Source: Burkholderia pyrrocinia (GTDB lineage: Bacteria > Pseudomonadota > Gammaproteobacteria > Burkholderiales > Burkholderiaceae). Taken from it: a DNA stretch of 64,000 bases. The position numbers and the translations under genes are program-made. Every line of letters starts with the position of its first letter. The stretch's first letter is position 1. The stretch spans positions 434,001-498,000 of the forward strand of contig NZ_CP070977.1 in NCBI RefSeq assembly GCF_018417535.1, written 5' to 3'. Below the pieces are notes generated by a model that was not told where the DNA came from, searched no databases, and saw nothing but the letters and a program-made list of their open reading frames with translations. This document shows, in pieces, positions 30,375-42,500 of the stretch.

Positions 30375-30830
30375 TTACCGGACTTCGGAGGCGAGCGCGT
30401 TCGGGTAGTGCTTCGCGAGGATCTTGTTCATTTGGTCGACCAGATCCGCGCGCTTGAAGGTCAGATGGCCGTTGCCATTTTTGAACCAGCGTAAATGGAA
30501 ATAGTCGTGCTCGACCTCGGTTCGTCGGGCTTGCCAGGTGTCGGAGATGAGGCAGTACGCGCCGTTGCGGTGATCCGGTTCCGGCTTACTGTCGAGGATG
30601 CAGAACACTCGGATTAGATCGTCCAGCTCGTTCGTGACGCGGAAATTTGGGGAACCGGAACTGAGCAGGTAGCGCACGATGATGCGCTTGCCGAACTTGA
30701 AGGGCTGATTCGTTTTGTAATTCCACGACAGCCGCTTGAAGCACTGAAGCACGCCGCGTTCGAACATGTCGCCGCGTGCGCCATAGAGCTGCGCGAATGT
30801 CGCTTCGATGTTGGCGGCCGTCAGTTCGGG
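30375..30830 (-). pseudogene. 3' part of a DUF4942 gene (5' end deleted)
   Basis: About 151 codons match the C-terminal part of DUF4942 proteins of plasmids and integrative elements: NIEATFAQLYGARGDMFERGVLQCFKRLSW, FGKRIIVRYL, ELDDLIRVFCILDSKPEPDHR and YFHLRWFKNGNGHLTF. The N-terminal part is missing. Upstream the sequence becomes the DUF932 gene in a different frame, so the two genes were joined by a deletion. No proper start remains. Confidence 0.8.
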
Positions 30831-31249
30831 TAACCGTTGATCTGATCCTTGCCCTTGAGCGTGCCGGATTGCCCGGTGCGCGCGAGCGCCCACAGCTTGC
30901 GCCCTTCCTTCAGTACGCCGGCCGTCTCGAGCTGGAACCCGCCGATCTCCGTCAGATCGCGATAAAACTCCAGGATCTCTTCGGGTTGCACGACCTGATA
31001 GCGTGCGCTCACAACGGACAGCGGTGCCTTGTTGTCCGAGCGGTACAGCACCTTCTGTTCAGGAAACGCGTGGATCGAGCCGAGATTGCGGTTGCCAGCC
31101 GCGACGAAGCGTACTTCGGCCTCTTCGATCCGCCAGTCCATCCCGGCGGCGCGCGCCCAGACTTCGAGCGGTTGTTTCGGGGCGAGCTTGTTGCCAAGAC
31201 CGTGCCACGGTTCGGCGCCCACGTAGGCCATCGATTGAACGAGATGCAT
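30821..31249 (-). pseudogene. 5' part of a DUF932 gene (3' end deleted)
   Basis: The frame encodes 142 residues matching the N-terminus of DUF932 plasmid/phage-like proteins: PWHGLGNKL, DWRIEEAEVRF, VLYRSDNKAPLSVVSARYQVVQPEEILEFYRDL and RKLWALARTG. Complete members have roughly twice this length. It stops just after GKDQINGY, where the DUF4942 remnant begins. The start codon has a good ribosome site (GGAG, 7 bp spacing). Confidence 0.82.
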
Positions 31250-31340
31250 AAGAAAACTCCTATTGAAAAATCACAGTGCATAAAGCCCGGCCGAGGCCGA
31301 GCGGAACGAAATCAATGAAGGAAATGAGACGGGAAGCGGG

Positions 31341-31775
31341 CTAGCGTGGTTGAACGCTGAAGGTGCGTCCGCAGGCGAGGCATCGCCAGTTGTCGAGAAT
31401 TTTTTGGTCGACGGCTTCGCCAAAGGCGGCACCGGTTGCACAACCAGCGGCGCCAGCGATCAGACCAGCGAGGATCGCGCCTGCTACGCCACCGCAGGCC
31501 GAGCCGATCGGACCGGCGATCAATCCGGCCGTTGCGCCGGCCTCCGCGCCAGACAATGCAAGCGCGACAGCACTGGTCGCGCCGGCCGCTGCACCAACGG
31601 TTCCGCCAATACGGCGTACGACGTGGCGCGGTTCCGTACGGGGCGATTGACATTGCGGACACGGATAAATTGGCCCCGAGCCGGGACGGTAATGGGTGGA
31701 TTCAGCGGTATCCGATCGAGACGGGCCAGTGGACCAGGACGCTTCGTCGTCATCGAACGGGCGGTGATCATGCAT
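31341..31775 (-). CDS. Zinc-ribbon/glycine-zipper protein (paralogue A)
   Basis: The 144-residue protein has an acidic, low-complexity N-terminus and CPQC at about residue 38. It then has a long Gly/Ala-rich hydrophobic section with repeated GxxxG/AxxxG spacing (about residues 57-117) and a closing CLAC pair. The two CxxC pairs could bring the ends together as one zinc ribbon around a glycine-zipper hairpin. The ATG overlaps the stop of the upstream microprotein (ATGCATGA), so translation is coupled. A longer relative lies upstream at 32016-32741. Function unknown. Confidence 0.72.
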   Translation of the reverse strand: MHDHRPFDDDEASWSTGPSRSDTAESTHYRPGSGPIYPCPQCQSPRTEPRHVVRRIGGTVGAAAGATSAVALALSGAEAGATAGLIAGPIGSACGGVAGAILAGLIAGAAGCATGAAFGEAVDQKILDNWRCLACGRTFSVQPR

Positions 31776-31896
31776 GAGTTGTAGCCTCCCTGCGAATCTT
31801 GCCGACGTACTTGCAGTGGCATGCGGCCACCAGTATCCCGCCGACGAACGCGAGCGCGAACGCGGCGAGGTAATTGAGGGGAGAGGGATAGAGCAT
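31768..31896 (-). CDS. 42-residue membrane microprotein
   Basis: The frame starts at an ATG with AGGAA seven bases upstream and encodes MLYPSPLNYLAAFALAFVGG followed by ILVAACHCKYVGKIRREA and a short tail. This is one transmembrane helix with a positively charged C-terminal tail. It overlaps the next gene by 8 bp. The placement between two zinc-ribbon/glycine-zipper paralogues suggests it works with them. No family is recognised. Confidence 0.6.
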   Translation of the reverse strand: MLYPSPLNYLAAFALAFVGGILVAACHCKYVGKIRREATTHA

Positions 31897-32015
31897 GGCT
31901 GGTTTCCTGAGAATGGACCAAAGCGATCTGATGTGACGGTTGGCCGATGCTGATGGGGCGTCCGGCAATTGAGCGCTTTCGACCTTTTGCGCGAATCAGA
32001 CGACACGGACCGGGC

Positions 32016-32741
32016 TCAGTGAAATGCCGAGCCGAAGCTGTGGCCGCACGTCAGACACCGATGGTTGTCGAATACGTTGTCGTCGAGCACGGCGCCGACA
32101 GCGGAGCCGGCGACAGAACCGGCTGCGCTGCCGAGCAGGCCGGCTACGACCGCACCCGCCAGTCCGCCGAATACAGCGCCGACCGGTCCGCCGATCGCGC
32201 CAACGGCTGCGCCGGCTTCGGCGCCGGACAACGCCATCGCAAAACCACCGGTCGCGCCGGCGACACTGCCGATCGTGCTACCGGTTCTGCGACCGACATT
32301 GAGCGTTTCAATACGAGCCGAGCCGCAATGCGGGCAGCCATGTGTGTCCGCCGGGGACGCGGCAGCTTCCGTCAGCCGCTGCGGCGCGTAGGAGAAGTAG
32401 TCAGGAGGCGGCGCATGGCGTGCCTCCGAAGTGGGCGACGCGGTTTCGAAAAGCGGTTCGTCAAACTCGGGCGGTGCGAACGACGAGCGAGCGGATGCTG
32501 CGTGGCTTGACGATACTGAAGCTGGGCGGCGTAGAGCGTCCAGCGCATGATCGGGATACGGGGCCTGCGCTTCCCATTCATCGTGTTCGTCGATCGCGCA
32601 GGACGATGGAGAGGACGGAGCGGGGGTTTTAGGGGAAGTCGGACGATCTTTGGTTGCGAGCCAGTAGAACCCGAACGCGAACATCGCAACGAGCAAGAGT
32701 GCCAGGCCGATCAGCACGGCGGTATAGAGAGTGGAATTCAC
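32016..32741 (-). CDS. Membrane-anchored zinc-ribbon/glycine-zipper protein (paralogue B)
   Basis: The 241-residue protein starts at a GTG with AGGAGA five bases upstream. It has an N-terminal membrane helix (LYTAVLIGLALLLVAMFAFGFYW), a Pro/Ser-rich linker and CPHC (about residue 135). The Gly/Ala-rich zipper segment (about residues 155-215) then contains MALSGAEAGAAVG, as in paralogue A (LALSGAEAGATAG), followed by CLTCG. It differs from A by the anchor and linker. With the microprotein it forms a three-gene minus-strand operon. Function unknown. Confidence 0.72.
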   Translation of the reverse strand: MNSTLYTAVLIGLALLLVAMFAFGFYWLATKDRPTSPKTPAPSSPSSCAIDEHDEWEAQAPYPDHALDALRRPASVSSSHAASARSSFAPPEFDEPLFETASPTSEARHAPPPDYFSYAPQRLTEAAASPADTHGCPHCGSARIETLNVGRRTGSTIGSVAGATGGFAMALSGAEAGAAVGAIGGPVGAVFGGLAGAVVAGLLGSAAGSVAGSAVGAVLDDNVFDNHRCLTCGHSFGSAFH

Positions 32742-33528
32742 GAAGTCTCCTGAACGAAGTGCGTCGATGCGGAAGTGCATCGGCGGAGCGGCCGTAGCTG
32801 GCCGTGTTCGGGAAAGTGATATGTGGTTCAAAAATTCTGCATTCCGGCGGCGAGCAGGGCGTCCGGCGAAAGTCGTGTTGCAAACTGGAGACAGGCTGCA
32901 TCGCACGGGCGTCTACTTTCGCTAGTGGATGATCCGTGGATTAACGGCGGCGAGAAATGTCAAACCATCCTATTTGAGATAGTGGGCGTTTAAATAATTT
33001 AGATGGTTTTCTGGATTTGCGAAAAAGCGACGCGATTCTGATTGCTCTCTTACGATGGCGCGTAGACGACGATGTCTGCATGCGCGCAGCCTCAATAAAT
33101 CAACGATTCGCTCGCATCGGACGCGGAGGCGATGCCCCGCAGTGTCCGTTACCTCGTGGTCCACACCTCAGGCTTTCAGGCTCATCATTTCTTATCAAAT
33201 AGCGTATTCAAGTGTCAATTTTTTATTTTCAAGATTTATGAAGGGTGGCGCGTATTCGATCTTGAATGTGTCGTGATTCTGTTCATGTGGTGATGCGTGC
33301 TGGCTTTACCCACGGGCACCCCTGACGAGGCCTTGCAATTTCTGACAGTGCGGTAGAGCACATTTCGATACATTCGCGGCGAGAGACCAATCATTCCGCA
33401 GCCAGCACGAGTGAAAAGGAATCGAGAGACTTCGGCAACGTCGAATCGACGTTGAGAAGCGTTTCCGTACTTGCGCAGCGTGTTCAGCCACCGTTCTTTG
33501 ACGTTCGACATGAGCGTTTGCCGCAGCC
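32742..33528. other. 787-bp region upstream of bcpA
   Basis: No gene is supported here. The left part, from about 32742, is the divergent promoter region of the zinc-ribbon operon. The middle (about 32940-33290) is clearly more A/T-rich than the flanks and probably holds the bcp promoter. A minus-strand frame at 33236-33511 has no recognisable domain. Confidence 0.6.
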
Positions 33529-36500
33529 ATGAATAAGAACCAATATCGTCTGGTATTCAGCCGCGTGCGCGGCATGTTGATTGCAGTCGAAGAGACTGCC
33601 AGCTCGTCGGGGAAAGCGAGCGCGGGTGAAACCGCGCGGGCCACAGGAAGCGGTGGGCTGCATGCCCTCGCGCAGTTCGGAATGCGTCACGCGGCGTTCG
33701 CCGCGTTGCTTGCGGCAGGCATGACGCCGATGTGGTCGAGTGCGCAGGTCGTGGGTGCAGGTGCGAATGCACCGTCGGTGATCCAGACGCAGAACGGCCT
33801 CCAACAAGTCAACATCACCAAGCCGAGCGGCGCGGGTGTGTCGCTGAACACCTATTCGCAATTCGACGTACCCAAACAAGGCGTTATCGTCAATAACTCG
33901 CCTGTTTTGACGAACACACAGCAAGCGGGATACGTCAACGGCAACCCGAACCTCAGCCCGAACGGTTCGGCCAGGATCATCATCAACCAGGTCAACAGCT
34001 CGAACCCTTCACAACTGAAAGGTTTCGTTGAGATCGCAGGCCAACGTGCGGAGATGATCATTTCCAATCCGTCTGGTTTGGTGGTCGATGGTGGCGGCTT
34101 TATCAATACCTCGCGTGCAATCCTGACGACCGGCACGCCGAATCTGAATGCGGACGGATCGCTGGCGGGTTTCAACGTTACACGCGGCCTCATCACCGTT
34201 CAAGGCGCTGGCCTGAATGCCACAAATGTGGATCAGGTCGATCTGATAGCGAGAGCCGTACAAGCCAATGCAGCCATTTATGCGACGAACCTGAATGTGG
34301 TCGCAGGCGCGAATCAGGTCAATCACGACACGCTCCAGGCAACACGAATCCAGGGGGACGGTGCGGCGCCGGCCGTCGCGATCGACGTGGGCCAACTGGG
34401 CGGTATGTACAGTAATCGCATTTTTTTGGTCGGAGCAGAAGGGGGCGTCGGTGTCCGGAACGCGGGGACGATCGCGGCGGACGCGATGGGTCTGACGCTG
34501 ACCACCGACGGGCGGCTGATTCAGTCGGGAAAGATTTCGTCGACCGGTAACGTCGCCATTTCGGCGGCAGGTGGAGTCGAGAACAGCGGCACGACCTATG
34601 GTCAGCAGTCGGTTTCAGTGAATACCGGCGCGGATGTGGTCAATACCGGCACGCTCGCCGCGCAACACAACGTCGGCGTGACGGCGGGTTCGCTGAATTC
34701 GACGGGACTGCTTGGCGCAGGCGTGGACAGCAACGGCACCGTCACGCAAGCTGGCGACTTGCAACTCGCGACGACCAGCCAATTGAGCGCCACCGGTAAA
34801 AACGTTGCGGGTGGCAACGTGACGGCGAAAGGCTACGGCGTGAATCTCGCCGGCAGCACGACCGCCGCGAACGGCAACCTGTCGTTGACCGCGACCAACG
34901 GCGACGTGAATCTCACGAATGCAACGACGAGCGCGCAAGGGGCGGTGACGGCGAACGCGGCGGGCACGGTCATCAATGACCACGGTAACCTGACGAGCGG
35001 TGGCAGCACGACGCTGACGGGCGGCAACGTATCGAACCAAGGCGGCAATGTGTCGTCGCAGGGACCGCTGTCGGTGACGGCGGCGGGGCAACTCGCCAAC
35101 CAGTCCGGCGTGCTCGTTTCGCAGAGCACGATGGCGTTGCGTGGCGGCGCCATCGCGAACAATCAAGGCACGATCCAGAGTGCGGGGCACGCCGATGTCA
35201 ATGGGACGACGATCGACAATACCGCCGGTCGAGTCACGTCTCTCGGTACTGACGGCCTGGTATTGACGGCGACCGGTCAGCTCGTGAATGCGGCCGGCAC
35301 GACGGCGAACGGCGTGCAAGGCGGCGTGATCGGCGGCAATGGCGACGTGGCCGTGCAGGGCGGCAATATCGCCAACCACGGCACGATCACGTCCAATACG
35401 AATCTCCACGTTTCCGGCCAGTCGGTCGACAACACCAGCGGGTCCTTGCAGGCTGCTCAGAATGTGGTCGTCGACGCCGGCGCACACCTGACCAACAGCG
35501 GCGGCACGATTGCCGGGCAGAGCGCGACATTGAGCGGTGCGACCCTCGACAACAGCTTGGGCACCGTGCAGGCTGGGCAGGTTGCGTTGAACGCATCCAC
35601 TGTTGTGAACCATGGCGGCACGATCACGCAGACCGGCACTGGCGCGATGGCCGTCAATGTCTCGGGCACGCTCGACAATTCGAGCGGCGGCACGCTGCAA
35701 ACCAACAGTACGGACGTGACGCTGGCTCCGGCTGCGCTGGTTAATGATGGCGGCACGATCGTCCACGCGGGTACCGGCACGCTGACACTGGGCAACGGCA
35801 CGGGCTCGGTATCGAACGTAGGCGGCAAGATCGCGAGCAACGGTCAGGTTATTGCTAAAGCCGGCAGCCTGAACAACACGTCGGGATCGATCAACGCTCA
35901 AACCGGGCTGACGGCGGCGGTCAGCGGTGCGTTGAACAATACGAACGGCAAGCTGTTATCCAACACGGCCGTCGGCTTGACGAGCGCCACGCTGACGAAC
36001 GACGGCGGCCAGATCGGTGCGAGCACGAATGCGACGATTCACACAGGGTCGATGACGAACCAGGGCGGCTCGATCGTTGCCCCGAGCCTGTCGGTGACCG
36101 CCGATTCGACGCTCGACAACAGCGGCGGCACGCTCGAAGCGAACCAAATGGCGCTGACCACGCCGAACCTGACGAACCACGGCGGGACGATCACGCAGTA
36201 TGGATCGTCGGCGATGGGCGTCAACGTGAGCGGCTCGCTGGACAACTCCGCAGGCGGCGTGATCCAGACGAACAGCACGGACCTGACGCTTGCCCCGGCC
36301 CAACTGAACAATGCCGGCGGGACGATCACGCATGCCGGCACGGGCACGTTGACGATTGAACCTGGCAATGGTGCGAGCGCGTTGAACAACGCAGCAGGGA
36401 CTATCGTCACCAAGGGTCAAGCGGTGGTCGACGCGAGCACGTGGGACAACTCGGGCGGTATCCTCGCGGCGCAAGGCGGCATCAACGCAACGATCGCGGG

Positions 36501-39500
36501 TGACGTGAACAACGCGCAAGGGCTGATTCGTTCTGGCGCGTCCCTGTCGCTCACCAATGGTGGCGCGCTAGTGAACCAGGCCGGCCACATTCAGGCTGGC
36601 CAGTCGACGGCGGGCGACACGAGCACGCTCAGCATCCAGTCGGCATCGATCAACAATGCCGATGGCTCGATTGCCGATCTTGGCGCCGGCAAGATGACCG
36701 TGCAAGGCGGCAGCCAGATCACCAATAGTCACGCGGGCGGTGTGTCGGGCATGGGCGCGATCACCGGTAACGGCGACGTGACGGTCAGCGCGGCATCGAT
36801 TTCCAACACGCAGGGCGGACAACTGAGCGGCGCGAGCCTCCACGTTCGAGGGACGGCCCTGGACAACAGCGGCGGGCAGATCGGCAACGTCGCGAATTCG
36901 AGCGGCGACGTGGACGTGACGACGACCGGCGCGATCACGAACACGAACGGGCAGATCAGCTCGACGCATGACTTGACGGTAACGGCTCCGACGCTGCGGG
37001 GCGGCGGCACGTATAGCGCGGCTCACGATGCCAACGTGAACCTGCAGGGCGACTTCTCGGTAACGCCGGATTATCAGTTCAACGTCGGCCACGATCTTGC
37101 TTTCACGTTGCCTGGCACGTTCGACAACAGCGGCAACGTACAGTCGGTCAACAATCTGAGCGTCAACGCGGGCAACATCGTCAACTCCGGCGCACTGTCG
37201 GCCGGTGGGCTGCTGCATACGCAATCGACCAACCTGACCAACACGGGTGCGATCGTGGGCGGCAGTACGTCGCTCAACGCAACGGGCACGGTGTCGAACC
37301 TCGCGCCGACCGCGCTGATTGGTGCGTCGGACAGTAACGGCACGCTCGAAATCCTCGCCAACGACATTGAGAACCGTGACGACACCACGGCGACCGATAC
37401 GATGGCGACGACGGCCATCTTCGGCATGGGCAAGGTCGTGCTCGCGGGCGGCAAGGATGCCAGCGGCAACTATACGAACGCAGCCCTGATCAACAACTCG
37501 TCGGCGCTGATCCAGTCAGGCGGCGATATGGAGCTGCACGCCAATCAGGTGACGAACACGCGTCGGGTGATGACGACCTCGACCGGTTCCGTTGATCCGG
37601 CGACGCTGGCGCAGTTCGGTATTCCGATCAAGGGGCAAACCGGCCAGGTGGGTGTGAAGGACCCGACCAGTATCGGCGGCGTGTATACCGATCCGCCCCA
37701 TGGCGGTCAGTGGAACAGTACGTATCAATACACGACTTACTACGCGGATAGCGCGACGGCGACGACCGTGACGGGGATCAGCCCGGCCGCGCAAATCGCG
37801 TCGGGCGGCAACATCGATGCGTCCACGACCGGGAACCTGAAAAACTACTGGAGCAGTATCACGGCGGTCGGCAATATCAAGATGCCGCAGCATTACGATG
37901 GCGACGGTTGGGCCGCGACCGGCCAGCAGGCGCCGAGCGTGACCGTGTCGTATTCCGGGCAGTATCACTACAACAACTACGACAATAGCGAATACAACTG
38001 GCAGTTGCCGTTCGGCAACGCGCCGTTCGTCACGAGCCGCCCGGGCGGTTATACGCAGGCGGCGCCGGCGTCGGTCAAGCAATATTCGTTGCCGGACTAC
38101 CATTCGACCTTGGGCTCGAACGGCACGATTTCCGGAACAGGCGTGAGCATCAATAATACGGCCGGCAACGCGTCGATTCCGTCGCTTGGCCTGCTGCCGG
38201 GGCAAGCCGTCCCGGGGTTGACGATCGGTGGCTTGAGCGGCAACGCGAGCGGCACGAAGTCGGGCGCGTCGGCGGTGCACGGTGGCGTCACGACCGTCGA
38301 TCCGGTCATTGCCGGCGCGACGGCGTTGAATGTGCTGAACAACCTCACGATTCCGCAGGGCGGCTTGTACAGGCCGGACCCGTCGCCGAACGCGAACTAC
38401 GTGATCGAGACGAACCCGGCGTTTACGAACCAGAAGAATTTCATTTCGAGCGACTACTTCTTCGGTCAGCTCGGCGTCGACCTCACCCATATTCCGAAGC
38501 GTCTGGGTGATGGCTTCTACGAACAGCAACTGGTACGCAATCAGGTCACGGCGCTGACCGGCCGTGCGGTGCTGGGTCCGTACACGGACCTGCAGGCGAT
38601 GTACCAGTCGCTGTTGGCGGCGGGCGCGGCGTTGGACAAGCAGCTTGATTTGCCGATCGGTGCGAGTCTGTCCGCCGATCAGGTATCGAAGCTGACCGGT
38701 AACGTCATCATGATGGAAACGCGCGTGGTTGACGGCCAGTCGGTGCTGGTACCGGTCGTCTACCTCGCGAAGGCGAACCAGCAGAACGTCAACGGCCCGC
38801 TGATTACTGCAACCGACATCGATTTGAAGGACGCGCAGAACTTCACGAACAGCGGCACGGTGAAGGCGGACAACACGCTATCGATTCAGGGCAAGCAGAT
38901 CGACAACGCGTTCGGCGCGCTGCAAAGCGGCGGGCTGATGTCGTTAACGACGACGGGCAATGTCGATTTGACGTCGGCGAAGGTCAAGGCAGGTGATCTG
39001 AACATCGACGCGGGCGGCAACTTGATTCTCGATACTGCGACGAAGGCCGATACGCGCGTGAGTCGCGACGGTGCGACGAGTGTCACGACCACGCTTGGGC
39101 CGATCGCTCAACTTGACGTGACCGGTGATGCTGCGATCAAGACGGGTGGAAATTTTCAGCAAAAGGCCGGCAACTTGTCGGTCGGCGGCGATCTTGGCAT
39201 GAATGTCGGGGGTAACTGGGATCTCGGTGCGGTCCAAACGGGCGAACACAAGATCGTGCAGCGCGCAAACGGCGTGTCGAACACAGACATCAACAATGTA
39301 GTCGGCAGCGCGGTGAAGGTCGGCGGCGTATCGAGTATCGGTGTTGGTGGGAACATCACTGCGCAAGGTGCGCAAATTGAGTTCGGCCAGGGCGGCACGG
39401 TCGCGGCGAAGGGCAATATCTCGCTTGGCACTGCGAGTGCGACGTCGACCGTGAACAGCAACAGTTCCGGCAGCGACAGTCACGGCAGCTATGCGGAGAC

Positions 39501-42500
39501 GCTGCATACGTCCGACCAGGCGCTGACCGGTACAACGCTCAACGGCGGCGACACGGTCACGCTTGCGTCGGGTAAGGATCTTACGATCATCGGCAGTACG
39601 ATCAGCCTCGACAAAGGCAATGCGAACCTGTTGGCAGCAGGCGATGTGAACATCGGTGCGGCAACTGAAACACATGAGCTGAATTCGCACGAAACGCACA
39701 GCCACAGCAATGTCGTCAGTGGCGCGAAGATTGCGAGCGGCATTGACCAGACGGCAACGTACAGTCAGGGCAGCACGGTATCGGCCGATGGCGTCAACAT
39801 CGTCAGCAACCGCGACATCAACGTGACGGGCAGCAATGTCGTCGGCACGAACGACGTCACGTTGCAGGCAAAGCGCGACGTCAACATCAAGACCTCGCAA
39901 GACACGACTCAATCGTCCAGCTATTACGAGAAGAAGGAATCGGGTCTGCTCACGAATGGCGGTCTGTCGGTGACGATGGGTTCGCGCTCGACCGCACAGC
40001 AAGATCAAGCAAGCTCGGTGACGAATCATGGCAGCGTGATTGGATCGTCGCAGGGTAACGTCACGATCCAGGCCGGGAAGGATGCGACGATTACGGGCAG
40101 CACGGTCGTTGCCGGCCAGGATGTTGGAATCACAGGCCAGAACGTGACCGTGAATGCTGCCTACGACACCTACAAAGATGCGCAATCGCAGCAGTTCAGC
40201 CAATCGGGTCTGAGCGTCGGATTGGGCGGCGGTCTGGTTGGACTCGGGCAGTCGATGGCGAGTGCGGTGCGCCAGGGCCAACAGTCGGGCGATTCGCGTC
40301 TCGCTGCGGTGCAGGCCGTGGCGGCGGCCGAGCAGGCTTACCAGAACCGTGGCGGCATCAAGGACGCGGCCAATGCCCTGTCGAACGGCAATGTGAGCGA
40401 GGCCGCCAAGGGCGTTCAGGTGCAGATCAGCATCGGTTCGAGCCATAGCAGCAGCAATTCAACAACATCGATCACGAACGCGAAAGGTTCGTCGGTCATC
40501 GGTAACGGCAACGTATCTATCACAGCGACTGGTACGCAGGACGCGAATGGCAACGCTCAGGCAGGAACTGGGAATATCGGGATGACTGGGGCGACGGTTC
40601 TCGGCAAGAATGTCGCGCTCGATGCGAACAACGCGATCACGCTGCAAAGCGCGCAGAGTACTGAGCAGGACACGAGTTCGAATAGTTCCAGCGGGTGGAA
40701 CGCCGGAGTTGGGATTGGGGTTGGAAAAAATACCGGTATCAGCGTATTCGCGAACGGTACGAACTCGCACGGCCAAGGCAACGGCGACAGCGTCACGCAG
40801 TCCAATACGACTATTACGGCGGGCAACGCGCTAACGTTGCGATCGGGCGGCGATACGACGCTGACAGGTGCGCAGGTGTCGGGCGACAAAGTCAAGGCCG
40901 ATGTCGGTGGCAATCTGACGATGACGAGCGTTCAGGATACGTCGAACTACACCAGCAACCAGCACAACAGTGGTGTCAGCGGCACCTTCACGTTCGGTTA
41001 TGGCGGTGGGGTTGATGCGTCGATTGGCCATACCGGCATTGATGCGAATTATGCGTCGGTGAATCAGCAAACCGGGATCGTGGCTGGCAAGGGGGGCTTC
41101 GATGTAAATGTGGCGAACCATACGCAACTGAACGGTGCGCAGATTGCCAGTGCAGCACCGGCTGAAAGCAACAATCTGACGACTGGCAGTTTGGGTTTCT
41201 CGAATGTCCAGAATTCGATGTCGTATTCGGCGTCGACAGAAGGGTTCTCGACATCGAGTGGTCCGAGCTTTGCGCAGACAAGTGATCATGCGAGCGGGGT
41301 CACGCAGGCAGCGGTGAGTCCGGCGAAGATCGTTGTGAAGTCCGATCAACAGGACGGTACCGATAGCACGGCAGGTCTGTCGCGTGACACGGCGAGCGCG
41401 AATCAGACCGTGCAAAACACGTTTAATTTGCAGCAGGTTCAGAACGATCTGGCTTTCGCGCAAGCGTTCGGCAAGGCAGCAACCTTCGCGGTTGCGGAAG
41501 CCGCGACGCAACTGGAGAACAGTAGTCCGCAGATGAAGGCGCTGTTCGGTGAAGGCGGCGCAGGGCGTGATGTCCTGCATGCAGCGGTCGCTGCGATTGG
41601 CGCGGCGTTGTCGGGCGGGAATGTGGCTGGCGCGGTCGCCGGTTCGGTTGCTGGCGACGTATTGCAGTCACTGGCCCAGCCTATTATTGATCAGGCGGTT
41701 AGTCAGTTGCCGTTGGACGCGCAGGCGGCAGCGCGCAAGGCGTTGAACGAAGTTGTCGCCACGGCTGGCGGAGCGGCAGGTGGTGCGCTGGCGGGTGGTG
41801 GGTCGGGTACGCTCGCAGGTGCGGGTGCTGCCGCGAACAATGAGCTTTACAATCGTCAACTGCACCAAAGCGAGGCCGAAAAACTCCAGCAATTGCAGAA
41901 AAATCAGTCATCGGAGGAGCAATATCGGCTTGCTGCAGCGGAATGTGCGCTTGTGCATTGTGCGGACAATATCCCGGACAGTGACCCGAAGAAGGCGATA
42001 CTGCAAAAAATGCAGAATGACGGTTCACAGTTTACCTACGAGAAGGATGTTCTGACGAAGGCTGGTGCATTCGATGGATACACCAAATTGGATCGCCTGA
42101 ACGATGCCTACGATCGAAATCAGGTTTCGAATCGCCTTGTGGGGGCGGTGCAAGGCGTGACAGGTGTGGCGACCGGAACGGCGGCGGCATTAGGTGGTTG
42201 CTACACCCTGGTTGGTTGTATCGCGGGGGGGGCTGTTGCTGGTATAAGCTTCGATTATGCGAAAGCTGGTTTTACTCAGGCAGTAAACGGTAATCCGACG
42301 CCGACCTATGGTGAGCTCGCGCTGCAGAGTCTAGGGATGAGTCCGGGGGCGGCCGCGATGACGTACGCGGCATTGGGTCTCGGAGCAACGGTTGGCAGTG
42401 TGGCCGCAAATAATGCAGCGGTACAGGCGGCGTCGAAGGGGGTGCCCCAGTCGAACGAGTCGATTCAGGCTGGGATTAAGAATGATCTGGCGCAGCAGGT

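Noticed and set aside
33236..33511. 91-codon minus-strand frame upstream of bcpA
   Set aside because: It has no ribosome site or recognised domain. It could be real, but nothing supports it beyond being open.
36568..40446. Several long antisense frames inside bcpA
   Set aside because: Repetitive, low-stop coding sequence of the haemagglutinin stalk gives open antisense frames; none shows a domain or start signal.
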